In this document: piece after piece, positions 8,157 to 16,365 of the stretch
Numbering within the stretch: position 1 is the first letter of the stretch
Layout: each line of letters opens with the position of its first letter
Origin: Hydrogenophaga sp.
GTDB taxonomy: Bacteria; Pseudomonadota; Gammaproteobacteria; Burkholderiales; Burkholderiaceae_C
Length of the DNA stretch: 64,000 nucleotides
NCBI RefSeq assembly: GCF_025699295.1
Contig: NZ_JAILWB010000003.1
Location: forward strand, 124,001 to 188,000
Direction of reading: 5' to 3'
The notes under the pieces: generated by a model
The model's input: the letters and a program-made list of their open reading frames with translations, nothing else
Databases searched by the model: none
What the model was told of the DNA's origin: nothing
Program-made: the position numbers and the translations under genes

Positions 8157-8788
8157 ATAAGGAATACAAGGAGGCAGGTTGTTGCACAAGGAGTTCGAAT
8201 AGGCAGCATCACTGCTCCGAGCGGGTCCACGTGCCATGCGGTCTACGGCGGCTTCGGCCCGCTGGCCGCATGTCTTCCGACGTCGACGCGCATCAAGGCC
8301 GCACAGCTCACACAGCTGCTTGCAGGCGAAAGCGAGCGTGTCGTGGCGTGTCATGACCACCTTCGCTCGTTGCGGCTTGAAGTCGGTGGGTACTTGGACG
8401 CGGCACCGCGTACGCAATGGGCGTGGTGCCGGCCGCTTTGGAAAAATTCGACCTGCTGACCAAGAGCTGCTCAAATGCTGCAGTATTTCGGCACGCCTCC
8501 GGCTGTACACCGTTCACGCCGACATTTTTCGAGGTCTGCGAGATGTGGAGCTCTCGTCGGTGCTGCGTCCCGTGCTCGAGGCGTGGCTGAATGAATCCTG
8601 GATCAGGATCGACACGTTCCAGATGGATGTCGCGCTTGCTCTAGGGAAGGTCTTGCGAGGACGTCCCCACCTACACCGCCGTTGATGGCGCAGGCCCATG
8701 ACCCGATGCGGGGTGGGGCCTCGCGGTAACGGCATCAAGTGCCAAAGTGGAAGTTCGTCGCAACCACTTGAGAGCTGGAGGCCCTACC
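8157..8788. other. Gap between porin and IS remnant; possible coding relic
   Basis: No complete gene is visible. On the plus strand, about 8180-8456 reads without stops in one frame with natural-looking text (IKAAQLTQLLAGESERVVAC, LRSLRLEVGGYLDA). Near 8418 an overlapping frame continues MGVVPAALEKFDLLTKS and stops near 8590. There is no start or ribosome-binding site. This may be a frameshifted relic of unknown family. From about 8690 the sequence probably belongs to the left flank of the IS110-type element. Confidence 0.35.
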
Positions 8789-9230
8789 ATGCAATCTGAC
8801 GCAACGCTGCCAGTCATCGGAATGGATGTTGCCAAGAATGTGTTTCAGCTCCACGTTGTGGATGCCAAGACGGGCGAGCTCCAACGATACAAGCTCAGGC
8901 GCGATCGGGTCACTACCTTCTTTGTCAATCGTCAGAGGTCGCTCGTAGCGCGGGAGGCCTGTGGCGGCACCCAGCACTGGGCCAGAACGCTGCAGGCGTT
9001 GGGGCATGAAGTGAAGCTGCTGCCCGCCAAGCATGTCCGCCCCTTTGTCCTGCGTGACAAGACCAATGCCCGTGATGCCCAGGCCATCTGGGGCAGCCCA
9101 GCAACTTCACATCAATGCCGTGCCGGGCAAGAACGAGCAGCTGCAAGCTTGTCTGACCCTGCCCCGGATGCGCGCTCAACTCATGAAGGTGCGGACATGC
9201 AAACTCACCCGAGATGAAGGAGCAGGTTGA
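8789..9230 (+). mobile_element. IS110-family (IS1111-like) transposase, frameshifted and truncated
   Basis: The N-terminal DEDD domain of an IS110-type transposase is clear: VIGMDVAKNVFQLHVVDAKT, then ACGGTQHWARTLQALGHEV, LLPAKHVRPFV and KTNARDAQAIW. Near 9090 a one-base expansion in a run of G throws the frame. The second frame continues AAQQLHINAVPGKNEQLQ and ends MRAQLMKVRT. Similarity stops near 9203, so the whole C-terminal transposase domain with its catalytic serine is missing. The element is dead. It marks the junction between the rearranged segment to the left and the orderly catabolic operon to the right. Confidence 0.85.
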
Positions 9231-9301
9231 CCACCTCTCTCCAGCGCTCATGGCTTCCTCACGCGCGTCGTCGCCTCAAGCGCAGCCAGAGGCTCAGCAC
9301 C

Positions 9302-10627
9302 TCACCCCACCGCCGGCAACACCTCACCCCGACTCTCCCCGAACCCGATCCGCGCCGCGCCCGGCTTCTCACACCAGCCGCGCAGGATCACGGTGTCGCC
9401 GTCTTCCAGGAAGCGGCGCTGCGCGCCGATGCCGGGCAGGGGTACGTCCTTGGTGCCGCCCACGCTGAGTTCGACGATGGCGCCGGCCTGATCCGGCGTG
9501 GGGCCAGAGATGGTGCCGGTGCCCAGCAGGTCGCCGGGCTGCAGGTTGCAGCCGCCCACGCTGTGCTGCGCCACCATCTGCGCGATGGTCCAGTACTGGT
9601 GGCGGAAGCTCGTGGCCGAAAGGCGGTCGGGCGCGATGCCGCGTTCGCGGTGTTCGCGTGCTTCCAGGCGCACCTCCAGCTGCACGTCGACGCTGCCTTC
9701 GGCGTTGTTGGCGGGGCTGTCCAGGTAGGCCAGTGGCTGCGGTTCGTCGGCCGGGTGTGAGAAGGGCACGCGGTAGGGCGCGAGCGCTTCCATCGTCACG
9801 ATCCAGGGCGAGACGGTGGTGCAGAAGTTCTTGCCCAGGAAGGGGCCGAGCGGGTTCATTTCCCAGAACTGGTGGTCGCGCGCCGACCAGTCGTTGAGCA
9901 GGCACATGCCGAAGATGTGCTGTTCGGCCTCGGCCAGCGGAATCGGCTCGCCCATGGCGTTGCCGGGGCCGATGTAGAAGCCCATCTCCAGTTCGTAGTC
10001 CAGCCGCTTGCAGGCGCCGTACACCGGCGCGCTCGCGCCCGGCGCCATGGCCTGGCCCATGGGGCGGCGGAAGGCGGTGCCGCTGACGACGACGCTGGAA
10101 GCGCGGCCGTGGTACGCGATCGGCAGCCACTGGAAGTTGGGCGTGAGCGGGTCGTCGGGCCGGATCACGCGGCCGACGTTGCGCGCGTGGTGGATGGATG
10201 TGTAGAAGTCGGTGTAGTCGCCGATGCGCGTGGGCACGCGGTGTTCCACCTCGGTCAGCGGCACCAGGCTGGCGCGCAGCGCGTTCACGCCCGGGCCGCT
10301 GGCGCCGGTCTTGAGCAGGTCGAACAGGGCGTGGCGCAGCGCGCGCCAGGCCGTCGGGCCCATGGCCAGGAAGTCGTTGAGCGCGTCGCCCGCGCAGGCG
10401 TTGACGGCCTTCACCGCCGCCGCGCCCGACACGGCGCCGGCCTTGGCGATGGCCGCGAGGTCGATCACCTGGTCGCCGATGGCCACGCCACCGCGGAAGG
10501 CCTCGCTGGAGCCCTTGCGGCGGAACACGCCGAACGGCAGGTTCTGGATCGGGAAGTCGGTGCCCGGCGCGTTGGCCGATTCGAGCCAGCTGCGTGTGTT
10601 CGCGTCGTGGGTGTGGTTCAGTTCCAT
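9302..10627 (-). CDS. fahA: Fumarylacetoacetase
   Basis: This 441-residue enzyme splits 4-fumarylacetoacetate into fumarate and acetoacetate, the last step of tyrosine/homogentisate breakdown. An N-terminal SH3-like domain (FPIQNLPFGVFRRK) precedes the catalytic domain, which has DYTDFYTSIHHARNVG, the metal ligands of YELEMGFYIG, LNDWSARDHQFWE, QYWTIAQMVAQH and GDLLGTGTISGP. Length and motif order match true fumarylacetoacetases rather than short FAH-family hydrolases. It is the last gene of the minus-strand operon, 5 bases behind the cyclase gene. Homogentisate dioxygenase is absent from the window, so the pathway feeding it here may differ from the standard one. Confidence 0.95.
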   Translation of the reverse strand: MELNHTHDANTRSWLESANAPGTDFPIQNLPFGVFRRKGSSEAFRGGVAIGDQVIDLAAIAKAGAVSGAAAVKAVNACAGDALNDFLAMGPTAWRALRHALFDLLKTGASGPGVNALRASLVPLTEVEHRVPTRIGDYTDFYTSIHHARNVGRVIRPDDPLTPNFQWLPIAYHGRASSVVVSGTAFRRPMGQAMAPGASAPVYGACKRLDYELEMGFYIGPGNAMGEPIPLAEAEQHIFGMCLLNDWSARDHQFWEMNPLGPFLGKNFCTTVSPWIVTMEALAPYRVPFSHPADEPQPLAYLDSPANNAEGSVDVQLEVRLEAREHRERGIAPDRLSATSFRHQYWTIAQMVAQHSVGGCNLQPGDLLGTGTISGPTPDQAGAIVELSVGGTKDVPLPGIGAQRRFLEDGDTVILRGWCEKPGAARIGFGESRGEVLPAVG

Positions 10628-10632
10628 GGTGT

Positions 10633-11442
10633 TCAAGCGGCCGTGGCCTGCAATGCGTCGTCGAAGATGGCGACCGCGCGCGTCCAGCCGGCGGACGCGC
10701 CACGGATCTTGTGCGGGAAGCAGCTGATGAAGAAGCCGTCGGCCGGCAGGGCCTCCAGGTTGTGCAGCTTCTCGATGTGGCAGTAGCCGATGTCGCGCCC
10801 GGCCTTGTGGCCTTCCCAGATCAGGCTGGCGTCCTTGGTCTCGCCGTATTTCTGCGCGGTGTGCACGAAGGGCGCGTCCCAGCTCCAGGCGTCGGTGCCG
10901 GTCAGGCGCACGCCGCGCTCCAGCAAATACATGGTGGCCTCGTAGCCCATGCCGCAGCCGGCCGACACGTAGTCGTTGTGGCCGTAGCGCGAACCGGCGC
11001 GCGTGTTCACCACCACGATCTCCAGCGGCTTGATGGTGTGCTGGATGCGCTTGAGCTCGGCCTCGACGTCGGCGGCGGTCACCACGTAGCCGTCGGCAAA
11101 GTGGCGAAAGTCCAACTTCACGCCGGGCTGGAAGCACCACTCCAGCGGCACGTCGTGGATGGCGATGGCAGGCTTCTTCTCGCCCAGCGCCTTGTCCATG
11201 GTGGAGTGGAAGTGGTAGGGCGCGTCCAGGTGCGTGCCGTTGTGCGTGGAGAGCTGCACCAGCTCCACCGCCCAGCCTTCGCCGTCGGGCAGGTCTTCCT
11301 TTTTCAAACCGGGGAAGAAGGGCTCGATCTGCTCGAAGGTGTGCTCGTGCGTGAAGTACTGGATCTTGGGCGCGAAGGCCGGTGGATCGCTCAGCACGTC
11401 GTTCTCAAGGTAGATGGACAGGTCGACGAATTGGCGTGGCAT
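10633..11442 (-). CDS. Cyclase family protein (kynurenine formamidase / isatin hydrolase-like)
   Basis: The 269-residue product belongs to the metal-dependent cyclase family (PF04199). The defining metal-binding and catalytic motif HNGTHLDAPYHF is at about residues 70-81, with the N-terminal FVDLSIYLENDVLSDPP typical of the family. Members hydrolyse N-formylkynurenine, isatin and similar amides or lactams using Mn or Zn. The ATG follows GGAGG at a good distance. The gene lies between a lactonase-like protein and fumarylacetoacetase in one operon with a TRAP transporter, so it probably opens a ring or amide of the imported substrate. The precise reaction is not decidable. Confidence 0.85.
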   Translation of the reverse strand: MPRQFVDLSIYLENDVLSDPPAFAPKIQYFTHEHTFEQIEPFFPGLKKEDLPDGEGWAVELVQLSTHNGTHLDAPYHFHSTMDKALGEKKPAIAIHDVPLEWCFQPGVKLDFRHFADGYVVTAADVEAELKRIQHTIKPLEIVVVNTRAGSRYGHNDYVSAGCGMGYEATMYLLERGVRLTGTDAWSWDAPFVHTAQKYGETKDASLIWEGHKAGRDIGYCHIEKLHNLEALPADGFFISCFPHKIRGASAGWTRAVAIFDDALQATAA

Positions 11443-11484
11443 GGGGGCCTCCTTCAGTAACGGAAATGATCGGTGCGTGGGGTG

Positions 11485-12525
11485 CTACCAGTGCACCATG
11501 GGCAGCCCCGCCACCGGGGACTGGAAGTACGGGATGCGCGTGCCCAGCAGGCTGCCGAGGTACACCGTGCGCAGGTCGGGCCCACCGAAGGTGAGGCTGG
11601 CCATCCAGGGCGCGATGCCGCCGCGCGCGCGCTGCATGTCTTCGGCGGTGGCGGTGCCATCTGTCATGCGTTGCACGAGCGCGCGCGCCGGCTCGCCGTT
11701 GCTGTCGTCGAGCAGCATGCGCTTGTCACCTTGCGGCGTGAGCGCGATCAGCTGGTCGACCATCACCAGCGTGCACCAGAGGTTGCCGAAGCTGTCGAAG
11801 GCGATGCCGTCGGGTGGGCCGCCCAGGTGCGTGGGGCCGAACACCTCGCGCCCGGTCAGTCGCACGCCGGCCGTGCCGGTTTCGTCCAGCCGCATGCGCG
11901 TGATGTGCGGGCCGGTGGTCTCCACGATGTAGAGCCACTCCTCGCGCGCGTCCATCCGCACCTCGTTGGTGAAATGAAAACCGTCGGCCACCACGCGCAG
12001 GCCGTGCTCGTCGAGCACCGCGATGTAGCCGTCCTTCACGCGCCGCGCGGCGGCGGCCGTCCAGGGGTTCACGCGCGTGGAGATGGTGAGCCAGATGCGG
12101 TTCCTGCTGTCGCGCAGCACGAAGTTGACCTTGCCGATGGGCAGGCCGTCGATGCGGTCGTGCAGCGTGCGCGTGCGGCCGTCGCGCGCCATCAGCTCCA
12201 GGCAGTCGGTGCCGAAATTGGCAATCAGGAAGTTGCCCCCGGCATCGAAGGCCATGCCGTTGGGCAGCGTGCCCTGGGTGAACTTGGCTTCGAAGGCGTC
12301 GGCGGTGGTGGTGGCCGCGCTGGCAAAGCGCTCGTCCGCGCGCTGGCCCACGAACTGCTGCGAGCCGTCGGGCGCGATGCGCGTGACGCCACCGCGCGCA
12401 TCGGCCGCCCACAGCGTGCCGTCGCGTTCGGCCAGGATGCACTCGGGGCGCTGCAGGTCCTGGCCCACGTAGCGGATGGCGGCGCGGTCGACCGTGAAGC
12501 CGTCGAGGGGATTGGGCAGGCTCAT
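11485..12525 (-). CDS. SMP-30/gluconolactonase/LRE family protein
   Basis: A 346-residue six-bladed beta-propeller of the SMP-30/gluconolaconase family: repeated strand text such as LWAADARGGVTRIAPDG, NGMAFDAGGNFLIANFGTD, RIWLTISTRVNPW, HFTNEVRMDAREEWLYIVET and PDGIAFDSFGNLWC places the usual calcium-ligand E, N and D residues. These enzymes hydrolyse lactones in sugar or aromatic catabolism. No signal peptide is visible, so it should be cytoplasmic. Its ATG overlaps the DctM stop by 4 bases, which ties it to the TRAP operon. Substrate unknown. Confidence 0.87.
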   Translation of the reverse strand: MSLPNPLDGFTVDRAAIRYVGQDLQRPECILAERDGTLWAADARGGVTRIAPDGSQQFVGQRADERFASAATTTADAFEAKFTQGTLPNGMAFDAGGNFLIANFGTDCLELMARDGRTRTLHDRIDGLPIGKVNFVLRDSRNRIWLTISTRVNPWTAAAARRVKDGYIAVLDEHGLRVVADGFHFTNEVRMDAREEWLYIVETTGPHITRMRLDETGTAGVRLTGREVFGPTHLGGPPDGIAFDSFGNLWCTLVMVDQLIALTPQGDKRMLLDDSNGEPARALVQRMTDGTATAEDMQRARGGIAPWMASLTFGGPDLRTVYLGSLLGTRIPYFQSPVAGLPMVHW

Positions 12526-13838
12526 TTCAGCAACACCAGGCTGAGTTGCGGGAAGACCATGAGCAGCAGCAGCACGCCCACCATGATCAGCGTGAACGGC
12601 GCGGTGCCGCGGAAGATGTCGCCGAGCGAAATGCGCGGGTCGTTGAGCGAACTCTTGACCACATAGGCCGAGAGGCCGAAGGGCGGCGTGAGCAGGCCGA
12701 TCTCCACCGCCACCACAGTGACCACGCCGAACCAGATCAGGTTCATGCCGAACTGCTCCGCGATGGGCAGCATCAGCGGCAACACGATCAGCAGGATGGA
12801 CGAGGAATCGATGACGGTACCCAGCAGGATGACGATGGCCACGTAGACCAGCAGGAAGGCCAGCGGCCCGAACCCGGCCTGGCCGATCATCTCCATGAGG
12901 AACTGCGGCATGCCCGACATGGCCAGCATGCGGGTGTAGATGCTGGCGCAGATGATGAGGAAGCTCACCGCCACGGTGACGTGCCCGGTTTCGGTCAGCA
13001 CTTCCCAGAAGGTGCGCGCGGTCAGCTTGCGCCGCAGCACGGCGATCAGCAAGGCCAGCGCGGCACCCACGGCCCCGGCTTCGGTGGCGGTGAACAGCCC
13101 GCCGTAGAGGCCGCCGAGCACGCCGCCGATCATCACCACGATGGGCACCAGCTTGAGCAGCATCGTGCCGGGCCCCATGTCGGCGCCGTCGGGCACCGGC
13201 ATGTCGCCACCGGCGTACACCAGGGACGGTTTGAAGATCGCCGCGAGCACGATGCCGGCCGCGAACGCAAACGCCAGCAGCAGGCCGGGCACGATGCCGG
13301 CGGTGAACAGGTCGCCCACCGACTGGTTGGCGAGGAAGCCGTAGAGGATCATCAGCAGGCTGGGCGGGATCAGCATGCCCAGCACCGAGGAGCCCGCCAC
13401 CACGCCCACCGCGAAGCGCGGCTGGTAGCCGAAGCGCATCATCTGCGGCACGGCCACGCGGGTAAACACCGCGGCCGATGCGATCGAGATGCCGGTGATG
13501 GCGGCGAACACCGCGTTGGACGCCACGGTGGCCACGCCCAGGCCGCCGCGCAGGCGGCGCAGCAGCTGGTTGGCGACCTCGAAGGCGTCCTTGCCGATGT
13601 CGGCCTTGGCGACCAGGAAACCGGTCAGCACGAACAGCGGCACCACGCCGAAGATGTGGCTTGCGATGGCGTCGCTGGAGGCCTGGGCCAGCAGGTTGGC
13701 GGCCACGCCCACGTCCTCGCGGATGATCCAGATGCCGACGAAGGACACCAGGCCCAGCACCACGGCCACGTGCAGACCACCCCAGATCAGCAGCAGCATC
13801 AGGCCCAGCGAGAGCACGGCCACGGTGGTCGCGCTCAT
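12522..13838 (-). CDS. dctM: TRAP transporter large permease (DctM)
   Basis: A 438-residue inner-membrane protein with about 12 hydrophobic segments, the channel-forming subunit of a tripartite ATP-independent periplasmic transporter. Family-type stretches include VVPLFVLTGFLVAKADIGKD, LRGGLGVATVASNAVFAAITG, GSSVLGMLIPPSLLMILYG and IGLLTPPFGLSAYVVK. It uses an ion gradient to import the substrate delivered by DctP. Start at 13838 overlaps the DctQ stop (ATGA) and its own stop overlaps the next gene, so the whole set is translationally coupled. Confidence 0.94.
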   Translation of the reverse strand: MSATTVAVLSLGLMLLLIWGGLHVAVVLGLVSFVGIWIIREDVGVAANLLAQASSDAIASHIFGVVPLFVLTGFLVAKADIGKDAFEVANQLLRRLRGGLGVATVASNAVFAAITGISIASAAVFTRVAVPQMMRFGYQPRFAVGVVAGSSVLGMLIPPSLLMILYGFLANQSVGDLFTAGIVPGLLLAFAFAAGIVLAAIFKPSLVYAGGDMPVPDGADMGPGTMLLKLVPIVVMIGGVLGGLYGGLFTATEAGAVGAALALLIAVLRRKLTARTFWEVLTETGHVTVAVSFLIICASIYTRMLAMSGMPQFLMEMIGQAGFGPLAFLLVYVAIVILLGTVIDSSSILLIVLPLMLPIAEQFGMNLIWFGVVTVVAVEIGLLTPPFGLSAYVVKSSLNDPRISLGDIFRGTAPFTLIMVGVLLLLMVFPQLSLVLLK

Positions 13839-14437
13839 GAACGGATTCCCCTGGTTTGTGCCGCGAGCCGGGCGGCGCGCTTCATGTCCATCGCGGCCAG
13901 CAGCAGGAAGGTCAGGGCGGTCACGCTCAGGCCCACCAGCATCATCAGGCGCACCGGCCACACCGGCGCGGTGAAGTCGCCGAGCGCGCCCACGTACTCG
14001 CGCATGCGGATGGACTCCATCAGCGAAGGCCAGGCGGCCCAGAGGATGACCAGCATCAGCGCCGCACCCAGCAGGTGGTAGAGCGCCTGCAGGGCCGCGG
14101 CCAGCGGCGGGCGGGTGCGCTTGAGCCGGTCCAGCAGCATGTCGGCGCGGGTGAAGCGCCCGCTGCGCAAGGTGTCGGCGAGTTGCAGGAACACGATGCC
14201 CACGATGGACAGCGACACCAGCTCGGTCACGCCACGCACCGGCGCGTCGAACCCGGTGCGGCCCACGATGTCGGTGTTGATGAGCAGCATCAGCCCGATG
14301 ATGATCAGCGTGCCCAGGGCATTGAGCCCCTGGGTCAGGCGGTGCAGCCCGAAGGGCAGCGGCTGGTTGTAGGCGTCCGGCGAGGCCGCGTCCGGGGTGG
14401 GCGCGGCCTCGCCGGGCATCGGCGTGGGCAGGGTCAT
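13835..14437 (-). CDS. dctQ: TRAP transporter small permease (DctQ)
   Basis: A 200-residue inner-membrane protein with four hydrophobic helices, matching the DctQ family: LGTLIIIGLMLLINTDIVGR in helix 1, VRGVTELVSLSIVGIVFLQLA, a third segment LLGAALMLVILWAAWPSL and a fourth VRLMMLVGLSVTALTFLLLAA. DctQ pairs with DctM in TRAP importers. The N-terminal 40 residues are proline- and alanine-rich and longer than usual. It starts 19 bases downstream of dctP and overlaps dctM. Confidence 0.9.
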   Translation of the reverse strand: MTLPTPMPGEAAPTPDAASPDAYNQPLPFGLHRLTQGLNALGTLIIIGLMLLINTDIVGRTGFDAPVRGVTELVSLSIVGIVFLQLADTLRSGRFTRADMLLDRLKRTRPPLAAALQALYHLLGAALMLVILWAAWPSLMESIRMREYVGALGDFTAPVWPVRLMMLVGLSVTALTFLLLAAMDMKRAARLAAQTRGIRS

Positions 14438-14456
14438 GCGGGCTCCGGCTTCTTGC

Positions 14457-15530
14457 TTACTTGACCGACCAGTCGCGCGGCAGGCTGGCGCCGCTCTTCT
14501 TCAGGCCGTCCATGTAGGCCTTGAGCACTTCCTGGCCGGGCGCGCCCTTGCCTTGCAGGTCGGCGGCCCAGGTCTGCGCGACGTTGGGAATGGTCTCGGC
14601 CCAGCGCGTGCGCTCGGCAGCGGGCAGTTCGCTGATGGTGGCGCCGGCCTCGCCCATCTTCTGCAGCAGCGCGGTGGCGGTGGCGTTCTGCGCATCCGCG
14701 AAGCGCTTGTCGTACTCCATGCCGACCTCGCGGAACACCTGCTGCACGGCGGGCGGAAGGCCGTCGAAGCGGCGCTTGTTCATCACGACGGCACCGGCGT
14801 ACATGGAGCCAAAGTTGACCTTGGTGATGTAGGGCGCGACCTCGTGCAGCTTGGCGCCCCAGGCGCCGGTGCTGAAGGTGATGGCACCGTTGGACACGCC
14901 GGACTTGATGTCCTCGTAGTACGTGGGCAGCGAGCCGGCCACCGCCACCGCGCCGGTGTTGCGGATCCAGTTGGCCGAGGGGCCGGGCGCGCTGATCTTC
15001 TTGCCCTTGAGGTCGTCGATCGACTTCACCGGGAAATTGGTCCACAGGTGGTATGTGTCCAGCGCGGTGCCGCCCAGGTACACCAGGCCGTTCTTCGTCC
15101 AGGCGTCGCCCATGGCCGGGATGCTCTTCTGCATGTCGGACACGATGGCGCCCACAGCGCCCAGGTTCTCGGTGCCGAAGGGCGTCACGTAGCTCACGTT
15201 CTGCATCGGGAAGCGGGCGGCCTCGAAGATCGTGCCGACGAAACCGAAGTCGGCCACGCCATCGGCAATGCCCCTGGACTCGCTGCCGATCTTGATCAGC
15301 GTGCCGCCCCAGGCTTTGGTCCACTCCACCTTGTGCGTGTTGCCCGCGGCGGCCAGGCGCTTGTCCACCTCCGGGATGTAGAACTCGTCGAGCAGCTTGA
15401 CCCACAGGAACACCGGCGGGTGGCCGCCGGCTGCCGTGAGCTTGATCACCTGCTGGGCCTGCGCGCCGGACAGGCCGCCCAGTGTCAGGGCTGCTGCCAG
15501 CAGCGTGGTCTGGAAGATTCGACGGTTCAT
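14457..15530 (-). CDS. dctP: TRAP transporter substrate-binding protein (DctP)
   Basis: A 357-residue periplasmic receptor. Signal peptide: MNRRIFQTTLLAAALTLGGL with cleavage near AQAQ (about residue 26). The mature protein has DctP-type features such as VEWTKAWGGTLIKIGSESR, ADGVADFGFVGTIFEAARFP, VYLGGTALDTYHLWTN and DLKGKKISAPGPSANW, where the family arginine/tryptophan that grips a carboxylate usually lies. It would bind an organic acid and hand it to DctQM. Its ATG overlaps the upstream tetR stop by 4 bases, so regulator and transporter are one transcription unit. Confidence 0.92.
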   Translation of the reverse strand: MNRRIFQTTLLAAALTLGGLSGAQAQQVIKLTAAGGHPPVFLWVKLLDEFYIPEVDKRLAAAGNTHKVEWTKAWGGTLIKIGSESRGIADGVADFGFVGTIFEAARFPMQNVSYVTPFGTENLGAVGAIVSDMQKSIPAMGDAWTKNGLVYLGGTALDTYHLWTNFPVKSIDDLKGKKISAPGPSANWIRNTGAVAVAGSLPTYYEDIKSGVSNGAITFSTGAWGAKLHEVAPYITKVNFGSMYAGAVVMNKRRFDGLPPAVQQVFREVGMEYDKRFADAQNATATALLQKMGEAGATISELPAAERTRWAETIPNVAQTWAADLQGKGAPGQEVLKAYMDGLKKSGASLPRDWSVK

Positions 15531-16267
15531 GCTTGTCTCCTGGTGGTGGATGAAGAGGGCGCTCTGCGGCGCGTGGTGGGGGAAACGGGCAGCAGCGCAG
15601 CAATGCCTGCCGTGATGAAGTCGACCAGCAGCTCGCCGGCGGCCGGGTCGTGGGCCTGGGCATGGCCGTGCGAGAGCGTGGGCATGCGGTGGTCGCTGAT
15701 GTGGTGCAGCAGCGCGCCCAGGGCGAACTGGTAGGCCCAGGCAACCAGGGTACGGTCAAAGCCGGGGCGCGTGGCGTGCAGCGCGTCGATGAAGCGGTGC
15801 GCCAGCGGATCGAAGAACTCGACCAGCACGCGCTGGGTTTCGGGTGTCTGGCGCGCCAGCTCGCGCGCCACCAGCTGCGCGTAGTACTCGCCTTCCGGGC
15901 TCGCCCGCTGGGCCAGCACCGGGCGCACGAAGGCCTCCACCACCGGGCGCAGCTGATCGCCCTTGCGCGGCGGCGCATGGGTGACTTCGTCCAGCAACGC
16001 CAGGCGCTGCTCGGCCGTGGCCTGCCAGTGCACGAAGATGGCGTGAAACAGCTCGTGCTTGGGGCCGTAGTAGTAGCCCACCAGTGCCAGCGGAACGCCC
16101 GCCTCCTCGGCGATCTGGCGGATGGTCACGCCGTGGTAGCCGAACTGCGCGAACAGGCGTTCGGCCGCGAGCAGGATCGCCTGCTTGCGGTCGGGCCGCG
16201 GCGCGGCAGCCCCGCCCCGCGCGTGGCTGCGGGCGGCCTGGGCGGGGGTTCTGGCGCGACTGGGCAT
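15527..16267 (-). CDS. TetR family transcriptional regulator of the TRAP operon
   Basis: A 246-residue regulator with an N-terminal TetR helix-turn-helix at about residues 32-78 (ILLAAERLFAQFGYHGVTIR, then EEAGVPLALVGYYYGPKHEL) and a helical ligand domain. The first 25 residues are basic and disordered. I chose the ATG at 16267 because the shared promoter region and its palindrome lie just upstream; a longer frame would run into the divergent promoter. It is the first gene of the operon with dctPQM, SMP-30, cyclase and fahA, so it most likely represses itself and the operon, and perhaps the divergent acetoacetyl-CoA synthetase. Confidence 0.9.
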   Translation of the reverse strand: MPSRARTPAQAARSHARGGAAAPRPDRKQAILLAAERLFAQFGYHGVTIRQIAEEAGVPLALVGYYYGPKHELFHAIFVHWQATAEQRLALLDEVTHAPPRKGDQLRPVVEAFVRPVLAQRASPEGEYYAQLVARELARQTPETQRVLVEFFDPLAHRFIDALHATRPGFDRTLVAWAYQFALGALLHHISDHRMPTLSHGHAQAHDPAAGELLVDFITAGIAALLPVSPTTRRRAPSSSTTRRQA

Positions 16268-16276
16268 GGGCGGGAC

Positions 16277-16290
16277 TGTACGGGCGTACA
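16277..16290. promoter_or_regulatory. Palindromic operator candidate between tetR and acetoacetyl-CoA synthetase
   Basis: TGTACG GG CGTACA is a 6-bp perfect inverted repeat 10 bases upstream of the tetR ATG, and a further half-site TCGTACA occurs at 16304-16310. TetR proteins commonly bind such sites next to their own gene. The 98-bp divergent region is shared with the synthetase gene, so one site could control both directions. Confidence 0.6.
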
Positions 16291-16365
16291 AAAAATTGCA
16301 CACTCGTACAAACCCTGAGCACACGCGACTTGCAATCGGGGTTTCGCGCATTACGCTTGGCGCCC

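Noticed and set aside
12546..14081. 511-residue open frame on the plus strand
   Set aside because: Antisense to dctM/dctQ; extremely H-, Q- and D-rich text with no fold, an artefact of codon bias.
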